From positions 1 through 5,011 of the forward strand of contig CANQOD010000090.1 in assembly GCA_947625395.1 (NCBI GenBank): a stretch of DNA of 5,011 bases. Direction: 5' to 3'. The notes beneath the pieces are model-generated. The model was given only the letters and a program-made list of their open reading frames with translations, made no database searches and was not told the origin of the DNA. Source of the DNA: an uncultured Bacilli bacterium (GTDB lineage: Bacteria > Bacillota_I > Bacilli_A > RF39 > UBA660). Made by a program: the position numbers and the translations under genes. Shown one piece after another: positions 1 to 5,004 of this stretch. Each line of letters starts with the position of its first letter. Position 1 is the stretch's first letter.

Positions 1-202
1 CTACTATAAAGATGTACTTTTTCATCGTTTATTTTTCATCAAAAAAGAAGACAAAAAACAAAATTTTCTGACAAAAGTACAAAATGCTAGAAACTTTATT
101 TTCTATCTTCTATAGATTCTATAGCAAAAAAAATGCAACGCTTAAAGTAGTTCGAAATTTCTTTTTCAATTTCTCTATTTCTTCTCTAAAGTCCACAAGA
201 AA
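1..202. other. AT-rich intergenic stretch downstream of serS
   Basis: About 200 bases with no supportable gene. It holds a direct repeat of TTTTTCATC (18-26 and 32-40), a short palindromic repeat CTATAG-att-CTATAG (around 110-124), and on the minus strand an eight-U run after GCA (about 126-133). I could not find a convincing hairpin just before that U run, so no serS terminator is called. A 25-codon minus-strand frame beginning at a GTG (196) has no ribosome binding site and is not called a gene. Confidence 0.6.
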
Positions 203-1492
203 CTATCTTTTTTGGCACTCGATTTTTTCTTTTCCACCCATATAAGGTTGAAGAACTTTAGGAATTAAAATACTACCATCTTCCTGATAGTTATTCTCTA
301 AAAGAGCAATCAAGGCACGTGTCGAAGCGAGGACTGTATTATTGAGTGTATGTAAATAATAGTTTCCCTTTTCTCCTTTTGCCCGAATACCAAGACGTCT
401 TGCCTGTGCATCCGTAAGATTAGAACAACTGCAGACTTCAAAGTATTTCTGTTGTCTTGGACTCCAAGCTTCAATATCACAAGATTTATATTTCAAATCA
501 GCCAAATCCCCACTACAGCATTCCAACTGACGAACCGGAATATCTAAACTTCTAAAAAGTTCCACACTGTATTTCCACATTTTTTCATACCATTGACTAG
601 ATTCTTCTGGTTCACAAATGACAATCATTTCCTGTTTTTCAAATTGATGCACACGATAGATACCTCTTTCTTCAATTCCATGTGCGCCAACTTCTTTTCT
701 AAAACATGGCGAATAAGAAGTCATTGTAATAGGCAAACTTTCTTTCTTCAAGACTTGATCTTTAAATTTACCAATCATAGAATGTTCACTCGTACCAATT
801 AAATATAAATCCTCTCCCTCAATCTTATACATCATCGCATCCATTTCCTTAAAAGACATCACACCAGTGACTACATCACTACGAATCATAAAAGGTGGAA
901 TACAATAAGTAAATCCTTTCTCAATCATAAAATCTCTCGCATAAGATAACATGGCACTTGAAAGACGTGCTGCATCTCCCATTAAATAGTAAAAACCATT
1001 GCCACTCGTTCTTCCAGCAGCATCTTTATCAAGGCCACTGATAGCCTCTAAAATATCCGCATGATAAGGGATTTCATAGGGAGGCACTTTGGCTTCTCCA
1101 AATCGTTCGATTTCCACATTTTTAGTATCATCTTCTCCAATAGGAACATCAGGAGCAATGATATTTGGAATCACCATCATTCTTTGACGAATCTCTTCAC
1201 TTAATTTTGCTTCTTGATTCGTTAGTTCTTGGATTTCTTCACTCATCTTAGAAATCGTGTCTTTGATTTTCATCGCTTCTTCTTTTTTTCCCTCACGCAT
1301 CAAAGCACCGATTTGATCACTTTTCTGATTCTTTTCAGCACGTGCCTCATCCATTTTTTGTTTTGTCTTGCGATATGCAATATCTAAGTCATAGATTTCA
1401 TCCACAAGTGGTAATTTTTCCTCTTGAAATTTCTTGCGAATGTTCTCTTTGACAAGTTCCTTATTTTCTCTAATGAATGCAATATCAATCAT
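203..1492 (-). CDS. serS: Seryl-tRNA synthetase (serine--tRNA ligase), clostridial-type variant
   Basis: Cytoplasmic class II aminoacyl-tRNA synthetase that charges tRNA-Ser with serine using ATP. The 429 residues match the usual bacterial length (about 420-430). Residues about 1-105 form the N-terminal tRNA-binding arm, with a long Lys/Glu-rich coiled coil (about 28-105). The catalytic core follows: a TSE serine-binding motif at 234-236, class II motif 2 with FRKE at 264-267, the VHQFEKQEM segment at 281-289, the SCSN/DAQARR block at 355-366, and motif 3 with Arg392 before ALLEN. The motifs differ from the common Bacillus form: the TSE motif reads IGTSEHSM, motif 2 continues VGAHGIEERG, and motif 3 is preceded by HTLNNTVLAS instead of HTLNGSGLAV. 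From memory this is the version found in many Clostridia. The ATG start has a strong AGAGGAGA site (1497-1504) a few bases upstream. Control is by the T-box leader. It ends in TAG with no clear terminator. Confidence 0.97.
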   Translation of the reverse strand: MIDIAFIRENKELVKENIRKKFQEEKLPLVDEIYDLDIAYRKTKQKMDEARAEKNQKSDQIGALMREGKKEEAMKIKDTISKMSEEIQELTNQEAKLSEEIRQRMMVIPNIIAPDVPIGEDDTKNVEIERFGEAKVPPYEIPYHADILEAISGLDKDAAGRTSGNGFYYLMGDAARLSSAMLSYARDFMIEKGFTYCIPPFMIRSDVVTGVMSFKEMDAMMYKIEGEDLYLIGTSEHSMIGKFKDQVLKKESLPITMTSYSPCFRKEVGAHGIEERGIYRVHQFEKQEMIVICEPEESSQWYEKMWKYSVELFRSLDIPVRQLECCSGDLADLKYKSCDIEAWSPRQQKYFEVCSCSNLTDAQARRLGIRAKGEKGNYYLHTLNNTVLASTRALIALLENNYQEDGSILIPKVLQPYMGGKEKIECQKR

Positions 1493-1515
1493 TTCTTCTC
1501 CTCTTTTCTAAAAAT

Positions 1516-1562
1516 AAAAAAGGACTGACCAAGGAGTAGAAAGCCTACGGTACCATCCTTTT
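1516..1562 (-). terminator. T-box attenuator terminator of the serS leader
   Basis: This is the alternative fold to the antiterminator. AAAAGGA (1562-1556) pairs with UCCUUUU (1524-1518), ACC (1551-1549) with GGU (1530-1528), and GUAG with CUAC stays at the top, leaving UCCUU as a bulge. The 3' arm runs into six U residues (1521-1516). It is mutually exclusive with the antiterminator because both use the AAGGA strand. Since spoVS has no terminator of its own, this hairpin may also stop read-through from that gene. Confidence 0.75.
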
Positions 1563-1706
1563 CTTTTTCTTCATTTGATTAACGAACAAGTTGTCCGGAC
1601 CTAACGGTCATCTATAGGGTAGATAAATAAGCACTTTTATTCGTTTCCATCAACCACGAACTTTCTTGGAAAAAGTCATCTTATTATTAGTCCTAATCAT
1701 GGATTT
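1516..1706 (-). promoter_or_regulatory. T-box leader controlling serS (tRNA-Ser sensing)
   Basis: The conserved T-box is AAGGATGGTACC (1560-1549). It folds into a textbook antiterminator: helix AAGGA (1560-1556) with UCCUU (1535-1531), seven-base bulge UGGUACC (1555-1549), helix GUAG (1548-1545) with CUAC (1539-1536), and loop GCUUU. Stem I is also visible: ACUUUU (1676-1671) with AAAAGU (1638-1633); AAUAAG (1685-1680) with CUUAUU (1631-1626); UAGG (1695-1692) with CCUA (1618-1615); an AAGAAAG element; and an apical hairpin UUCGU/ACGAA (1660-1640) with loop GGUUGAUGGAA, close to the T-box distal-loop consensus. The internal loop between the lower helices contains UCU followed by A at 1623-1620, my candidate serine specifier codon. 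Two further hairpins lie at 1609-1598 and 1597-1583. Uncharged tRNA-Ser should stabilise the antiterminator and allow serS transcription. The exact Stem I fold and specifier are hand-derived. Confidence 0.93.
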
Positions 1707-1712
1707 GTTTCT

Positions 1713-1741
1713 ATCATATCCATTTTTTCTCATTTTGTCAA
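1713..1741 (-). promoter_or_regulatory. Sigma-A-type promoter for the serS T-box transcript
   Basis: A perfect -35 TTGACA (1741-1736) is followed by a 17-base spacer and a -10 TATGAT (1718-1713, five of six consensus bases). The expected transcription start is near 1706, just ahead of T-box Stem I, giving an untranslated leader of about 214 bases. The -35 lies about 12 bases beyond the spoVS stop codon. A 6-base inverted repeat, ATGGAT (1723-1718) and ATCCAT (1704-1699), spans the -10 and the likely start site. Confidence 0.85.
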
Positions 1742-1752
1742 TTCATATTCAG

Positions 1753-2013
1753 TTACTTTGCTTCGACAATTAATTTGATTGCTGTTCGTTCTTCTCCATC
1801 AATCGCAATATCAGTAAAAGCCGGGATACAAACAAGATTATTGCCAGACGGCGCTAAAAAACCTCTCGCAATCGCAATGGCTTTGATGGCTTGATTCAAA
1901 GCCCCTGCCCCAACAGCTTGGATTTCAACGCTACCTTTTTCTCGGAAAACATTTGCTAATGCTCCTGCCACTGAATTTGGATTCGATTTAGATGAAACTT
2001 TAAGTGTTTCCAT
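1753..2013 (-). CDS. spoVS: Stage V sporulation protein S (SpoVS, Alba-like)
   Basis: An 86-residue protein, the full family length, nearly collinear with Bacillus SpoVS as I remember it. It has the N-terminal LKVSSKSNPNSVAGALA segment, the hallmark VGAGALNQAIKAIAIARGF block (residues about 34-52), and the closing DIAIDGEERTAIKLIVEAK. SpoVS is a small cytoplasmic protein with an Alba-like fold. In Bacillus subtilis it affects septation and late sporulation, and its gene is sigma-H dependent; its biochemical role, possibly nucleic-acid binding, is not settled. It also occurs in some non-sporulating bacteria, so its presence suggests but does not prove sporulation. The ATG at 2013 is preceded by AAAGGAA (2030-2024), about 12 bases away, which is on the long side; the upstream ATG at 2024 is out of frame. 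I found neither a convincing sigma-A nor sigma-H promoter, and no terminator before the serS promoter. Confidence 0.97.
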   Translation of the reverse strand: METLKVSSKSNPNSVAGALANVFREKGSVEIQAVGAGALNQAIKAIAIARGFLAPSGNNLVCIPAFTDIAIDGEERTAIKLIVEAK

Positions 2014-2102
2014 TTTTTTATCATTCCTTTCTTGTCTTTAATTCACTTTATGAAGAAGAAAGCAAAAAAAGAACTTTTTCACAAACATTATCAACCCTTT
2101 TT

Positions 2103-2130
2103 CAACAAGAAAAACTTGCAAGACTTGTTG
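2103..2130. repeat. Nested inverted repeat upstream of spoVS
   Basis: Outer arms CAACAAG (2103-2109) and CTTGTTG (2124-2130) enclose a perfect 8-base palindrome CTTGCAAG (2115-2122). The first outer arm can also pair with its look-alike CTTG inside the palindrome, so alternative folds exist. It could be a protein-binding operator or a leader hairpin of the spoVS transcript. It lies about 90-117 bases upstream of the spoVS start. Confidence 0.5.
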
Positions 2131-2139
2131 ATTTAAAAG

Positions 2140-2176
2140 CAACAGAAAAAGAAACAGCTGGTGTTTCTATCTGTTG
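2140..2176. repeat. Long imperfect hairpin upstream of spoVS
   Basis: Outer arms CAACAGA (2140-2146) and TCTGTTG (2170-2176) and inner arms AGAAACA (2150-2156) and TGTTTCT (2162-2168) give 14 base pairs. They are separated by a 3-by-1 internal loop and capped by the five-base loop GCTGG. On the plus strand TTTTTCC follows, and on the minus strand CTTTTAAA follows, so it resembles a weak two-way terminator. It could equally be a leader or small-RNA structure. Confidence 0.55.
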
Positions 2177-2230
2177 TTTTTCCTCTTCAAATAGTGCGAT
2201 GCATTTCAATTGGATTTCGGATGGAAAGAA

Positions 2231-2268
2231 GCCTTTTTTTGAAAGAATCTAGCGCATCAAAAAAAGGC
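2231..2268. repeat. Perfect 12-base inverted repeat overlapping a terminator
   Basis: GCCTTTTTTTGA (2231-2242) and TCAAAAAAAGGC (2257-2268) are exact reverse complements with a 14-base spacer. The right arm is shared with the terminator hairpin of the neighbouring membrane protein gene (stem and U-tract), so in RNA the two folds compete. The stop codon of the plus-strand open frame (2250-2252) falls in the spacer. Confidence 0.7.
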
Positions 2269-2279
2269 CTCTTAGGCCT
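2259..2279 (-). terminator. Intrinsic terminator of the proline-rich membrane protein gene
   Basis: Read on the minus strand, AGGCC (2279-2275) and GGCCU (2269-2265) form a GC-rich stem with loop UAAGA, followed by about seven U residues ending at 2259. The AG of the gene's TAG stop codon lies in the 5' arm of the stem, so the hairpin overlaps the end of the coding sequence. There is no U-tract on the opposite strand, so it acts only for the minus strand. Confidence 0.88.
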
Positions 2280-3327
2280 AGAATAAACTTTCTGGTTGCG
2301 TTGGGTTAGGTGCTTGGGCAGGTGCTGCTTCTGTTGCACCTACTGCGACAGGTTGTGGTGCTTCTTGTGGAACAACATCGATGCTAGGAAGTGGCATAGA
2401 TGTAGGAGCCTCCTGTGCTGGCGCTGGTTGTGGTGTTTCAACAACGGGAGGAACTGCAGGTGCAGCTTCAACTGGAGCTACAGTTGCAGTAGGCTCTGTT
2501 ACAGGAGCTACCGGAGTGGGTGCTGGTTCTGCTGGAACCGCAGGTTGTGCAGGAATCGTCTGTGTATTTTCTAGCGGATTAGCACCTCCATAAATTGGTC
2601 TTTCCACTTGTTGATTCACGTCTAAATTTGGAATAATTTGGCTCACTCCTCCATAAATAGGAGCAGGAGTTACTGGCTCTTGAGCAATAGGTTCTGTTGG
2701 TTGTGCTGCTTCTACAACTTGCACTTGTGGCATCGTAATCGTATCTTGTGATACAGGCTCAACAGCAGTAGGCATTTCAGGTGCCGGAGTTTCTTGCATC
2801 ACTGGTGGAACAGGCTCTGTCGTTGAAACTTCTTGTGGCGTTTCAACAACGGGAGGTTGTTCTACTACCGCAGGTTGTACTTCTTCAGCTGTAGGCACGG
2901 TTGGCATAGCAACTTCTGTTGGTGCAGGGGTTGCAACTGTTTCAATAGGAGCTACTTCAGGAGTTGTTACAACAGTTGGTTCTACTGCTTGTGGTGTTGC
3001 CACCTCTGTTGGAATTGGATTTGTAAATACACTTGGCTCAGCAGGTGTAGGAATTGGTTGTGGTTCTACCATTGTAGGCATTGGAGCTTCTTGTGGCATT
3101 GTTGGTTGTGCTGCCACTGGTGGCTCCTGTGTTGCGACTGCAACAGTAGGGTCCGTTGGAACAACCACAGATTGTGCACTCACATCCGGTTGTACAGCTT
3201 GTGGACTCTCTTTTGTTTTTCCTTTCTTTCCACTTGTTGCAATAAAAATGATTAATGCGATGATTAATAATAAAACGCCTCCGGTTATCAACATACCAGG
3301 AATTGTTGTAAACCATGATAAATTCAT
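2278..3327 (-). CDS. Single-pass membrane protein with long proline-rich low-complexity tail
   Basis: A hypothetical protein of 349 residues that I do not recognise as a named family. Residues about 10-31 form one strongly hydrophobic segment (ITGGVLLLIIALIIFIA). The short N-terminus carries no charge, and the segment is followed at once by GKKGKTK. By the positive-inside rule this suggests N-terminus out and tail in the cytoplasm. From about residue 41 to the end it is dominated by Pro, Val, Ala, Thr, Glu and Gln, with no predicted folded domain. A more complex island at about 221-258 contains PIYGG twice (223-227 and 244-248), and VVETPQ also recurs (160 and 295). There is no lipobox, LPXTG anchor or cell-wall repeat. 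The ATG has a strong GGGAGAGGG site (3342-3334) and its own likely promoter, and the gene ends in a terminator, so it looks monocistronic. The layout resembles ZipA-like or other tethered linker proteins, but homology is not shown. Confidence 0.85.
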   Translation of the reverse strand: MNLSWFTTIPGMLITGGVLLLIIALIIFIATSGKKGKTKESPQAVQPDVSAQSVVVPTDPTVAVATQEPPVAAQPTMPQEAPMPTMVEPQPIPTPAEPSVFTNPIPTEVATPQAVEPTVVTTPEVAPIETVATPAPTEVAMPTVPTAEEVQPAVVEQPPVVETPQEVSTTEPVPPVMQETPAPEMPTAVEPVSQDTITMPQVQVVEAAQPTEPIAQEPVTPAPIYGGVSQIIPNLDVNQQVERPIYGGANPLENTQTIPAQPAVPAEPAPTPVAPVTEPTATVAPVEAAPAVPPVVETPQPAPAQEAPTSMPLPSIDVVPQEAPQPVAVGATEAAPAQAPNPTQPESLF

Positions 3328-3362
3328 AAATGTCCCTCTCCCTTTATTCTAATACTATCTCA

Positions 3363-3391
3363 ATGATAACAAAAAAAGCCCTCTTTTGCAA
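3363..3391 (-). promoter_or_regulatory. Probable promoter of the proline-rich membrane protein gene
   Basis: TTGCAA (3391-3386) and TATCAT (3368-3363, five of six -10 consensus bases) are separated by exactly 17 bases. The predicted start near 3356 leaves a leader of about 30 bases before the ATG at 3327, including the strong ribosome binding site. The -35 matches only four of six bases, so this is a candidate rather than certain. Confidence 0.5.
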
Positions 3392-3415
3392 ATGTATTTT
3401 GATATTGACATCTTT

Positions 3416-4063
3416 TTACGCTGTAAACAGTGTCCACATTCCCGTATTTGGCATTTTTTCCGTAAAAGTAAGACGCTCTTTTGTAATCGGATGAAAAAAC
3501 GAAATTGATTGCGCAAATAAACATAAATCCATCGGTTCGTTTTTTCCATAACGATGATCACCAAAAAGTGCATGTCCCCGGCTGGCAAATTGGACACGAA
3601 TTTGATGCTTTCGACCTGTTTGAAGACAAACTTCAACAAGAGAACAATTCTTTTGACGATTTTCTTGTAAAACAGTATAGGTAAGACGGGCTTCCTTTCC
3701 CTCTTTCGAAATCACAACTTTTTCCTGTTCTTGTTTTAGGAAATCAACCATTTCTCCTGTTGGTTCTTTCAAAAGGCCATGACAGATTAATACATAACGT
3801 TTTTGAAAAGCATGTTTTCGAATTTGTTCAGAAAGTCGGCTGGCTGCTTTCGATGTTTTTGCAAAAACCATCACTCCACTTGTCGGCTGGTCTAAGCGAT
3901 GAACGAGGCCTAAATAAACATTTCCAGTTTTTTGGTATTTTTCTTTCAAATACGCTTTCAGTAGTGTCAACATATCTGCATGATGCGTTCCATCTGCTTG
4001 ACTTAAAACACCACTTGGCTTTACAACGACGAGCAAATGATTGTCTTCATATAAAATTTTCAC
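3416..4063 (-). CDS. RluA-family RNA pseudouridine synthase
   Basis: Isomerises specific uridines in rRNA or tRNA to pseudouridine; the exact target cannot be read from sequence. The hallmark HRLDQPTSG (residues 55-63) carries the catalytic Asp58. The RY/VLICHG segment (89-96) and the RKHQIRVQFASRGHALFGDHRYG block (151-173) complete the family signature. At 215 residues it has only the catalytic domain and lacks the N-terminal S4 domain of RluD-type enzymes, like the short E. coli RluA. I chose the GTG at 4063 because it gives the normal family N-terminus VKILYEDNHLLVVVKPSG. The upstream in-frame ATG at 4138 would add 25 residues read out of frame from the methyltransferase gene. GTG overlaps the preceding TGA as GTGA, so the two genes are very likely translationally coupled. 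It ends in TAA with no strong terminator after it. Confidence 0.95.
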   Translation of the reverse strand: MKILYEDNHLLVVVKPSGVLSQADGTHHADMLTLLKAYLKEKYQKTGNVYLGLVHRLDQPTSGVMVFAKTSKAASRLSEQIRKHAFQKRYVLICHGLLKEPTGEMVDFLKQEQEKVVISKEGKEARLTYTVLQENRQKNCSLVEVCLQTGRKHQIRVQFASRGHALFGDHRYGKNEPMDLCLFAQSISFFHPITKERLTFTEKMPNTGMWTLFTA

Positions 4064-4926
4064 GCTTCCCACCGTCCATAAATTCCACACGGTAGAATTA
4101 ATTTTGTTTGAGCAATAGGAAGTCCAACTTCTCCACAAGAAGTCACCCCTTGATATTTTTTCTCTATTTTTTCATGCAATAAATTCCACAATACCGTAGG
4201 ACTCATTCCAGTTGTGTAGGAATTGATTAAAAAGAAAAGTGGCTTTTCACTTAACAGTTCACAACAAAGTGTGACTAAATTTTCTAAATCCTTTTCAATA
4301 TTCCACACTTCTTTATTGGCACCACGACCATAGCTGGGCGGGTCCATGATAATCGCATCATACTGATTGCCTCTTCGAATCTCCCGTTGAACAAATTTCA
4401 CAACATCATCCACAATATACCGAATAGGCGCTTCTGAAAGACCAGATGCTTTGACATTTTCTTTACACCAATCTACCATGCCTTTTGACGAATCTACATG
4501 AACAACAGATGCCCCTTTCGAAAGACAAGCAACAGAAGCACCACCGGTATAAGCAAATAAATTCAAGACACGAATAGGACGATTTGCATGTTCAATTTTC
4601 TCCATCATAAAGTCCCAATTGACAGCTTGTTCAGGGAAAAGTCCTGTGTGTTTGAAGCCCATTTGTTTAATACAGAATGTCAAATGCTTATAATGAATTT
4701 GCCAACTGGCAGGCACTTTTTTTATATTTTCCCATGTCCCTCCTCCTGTAGAACTTCGATGATAATGGGCAGCAATTTCACCTGCATACAGTTTTCTTAA
4801 ATTCCGTGTATCCCAAATGATTTGAGGATCCGGGCGCAATAAAACATGCGGTCCCCAACGTTCCAATTTTTCACCATGTGCACAATCTAAAAGCGTATAT
4901 TCTGTCCAATCATTTGCAACTAACAT
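4060..4926 (-). CDS. Class I SAM-dependent methyltransferase, RlmI-like (probable rRNA methyltransferase)
   Basis: Transfers a methyl group from S-adenosylmethionine, most probably to RNA. Of 288 residues, the N-terminal 115 or so form a beta-rich lead-in containing GGGTWENIKK. The Rossmann core follows: motif I VLNLFAYTGGA (120-130), the acidic end of strand 2 at Asp145 in VHVDSS, Asp173-Asp174 in IVDDV, and motif IV DPPSYGRG (195-202). The LFAYTGG and DPP(S/K) pattern is that of the YccW/RlmI group (COG1092-like). This protein lacks the N-terminal PUA domain of true RlmI, as do many shorter annotated relatives, so the substrate is unassigned. The ATG at 4926 follows AAAGAGGT (about nine bases between GAGG and ATG). 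It is the first gene of a two-gene unit with the pseudouridine synthase, supporting a shared role in RNA modification. The terminator at 4982-5004 separates it from the gene upstream. Confidence 0.9.
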   Translation of the reverse strand: MLVANDWTEYTLLDCAHGEKLERWGPHVLLRPDPQIIWDTRNLRKLYAGEIAAHYHRSSTGGGTWENIKKVPASWQIHYKHLTFCIKQMGFKHTGLFPEQAVNWDFMMEKIEHANRPIRVLNLFAYTGGASVACLSKGASVVHVDSSKGMVDWCKENVKASGLSEAPIRYIVDDVVKFVQREIRRGNQYDAIIMDPPSYGRGANKEVWNIEKDLENLVTLCCELLSEKPLFFLINSYTTGMSPTVLWNLLHEKIEKKYQGVTSCGEVGLPIAQTKLILPCGIYGRWEA

Positions 4927-4950
4927 CCTTTTCGACCTCTTTCCATGTCT

Positions 4951-4979
4951 AGTTTATCATGAATCAGAGAAAGAAACAA
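4951..4979 (-). promoter_or_regulatory. Weak candidate promoter for the methyltransferase-pseudouridine synthase unit
   Basis: TTGTTT (4979-4974) and TAAACT (4956-4951) stand 17 bases apart, and the -10 has an extended TG one base upstream. Matches to consensus are modest. A promoter is expected here because a terminator lies just upstream and the start codon is 25 bases downstream. Confidence 0.3.
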
Positions 4980-4981
4980 AG

Positions 4982-5004
4982 AAAAAGAGTCTTCTCATGA
5001 CTCT
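4982..5004 (-). terminator. Intrinsic terminator of an off-window upstream gene
   Basis: On the minus strand AGAGTC (5004-4999) and GACTCT (4991-4986) form a six-base-pair stem with loop ATGAGAA, followed directly by UUUU and then UC-rich sequence. It implies a minus-strand gene ending just beyond the right edge of the window. Confidence 0.75.

Larger units (their letters stand above)
2014..2258. other. Structured interval upstream of spoVS with an unexplained plus-strand open frame
   Basis: This stretch separates the proline-rich protein gene's terminator from spoVS and presumably holds the spoVS promoter and leader. Two inverted repeats lie inside it (2103-2130 and 2140-2176), and a third (2231-2268) crosses its left-strand edge. 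On the plus strand one frame stays open from about 2004 to the TAG at 2252. It uses ordinary low-GC codons and encodes a non-repetitive, protein-like sequence with LFQQEKLARLVDLKATEKE in the middle. Its only upstream start is a GTG at 2004 inside the spoVS start region, without a Shine-Dalgarno site, and no ATG occurs in frame until about 2199. It could be a decayed gene remnant or chance, so I do not call a CDS. Confidence 0.4.

Noticed and set aside
119..196. 25-codon minus-strand frame after serS starting with GTG (VDFREEIEKLKKKF...)
   Set aside because: It has an amphipathic look, but no Shine-Dalgarno site, a GTG start seven bases after the serS stop, and AT-rich DNA where short open frames are common.
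593..802. Plus-strand 69-codon frame opposite serS
   Set aside because: It is a shadow of the serS catalytic core, Phe-rich and without start signals.
2085..2096. TTGATAATG on the minus strand as a spoVS promoter -10
   Set aside because: No acceptable -35 lies 16-19 bases upstream, and no sigma-H pattern is present either.
2050..2136. 28-codon plus-strand frame beginning MKKKAKKELF
   Set aside because: It has no ribosome binding site and a Lys/Asn-rich composition typical of A-rich noncoding DNA.
2296..3255. Plus-strand open frames opposite the proline-rich protein gene, including a 140-codon frame rich in Cys and Trp
   Set aside because: They are the antisense shadow of Pro/Val/Thr/Gln-rich codons; their Cys/Trp/Arg bias is not protein-like and no ribosome sites precede them.
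3038..3316. Minus-strand 92-codon frame within the proline-rich gene
   Set aside because: It is an out-of-frame reading of the same repeat-rich DNA; the main frame has the ribosome site, membrane segment and terminator.
3371..3388. Possible terminator after the pseudouridine synthase gene (AAAAG-AGGG-CTTTTTTT on the minus strand)
   Set aside because: The stem is only five pairs with one G-C pair, and the same bases form the spacer of a good promoter candidate; at most a weak terminator.
3760..4095. Plus-strand 111-codon frame opposite the pseudouridine synthase
   Set aside because: It lies antisense to conserved catalytic motifs of a certain gene, with no ribosome site.
4064..4138. 25-residue N-terminal extension of the pseudouridine synthase from an upstream ATG
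   Set aside because: It overlaps the conserved end of the methyltransferase and reads as non-homologous sequence; the GTG at 4063 gives the family N-terminus and a classical overlap.
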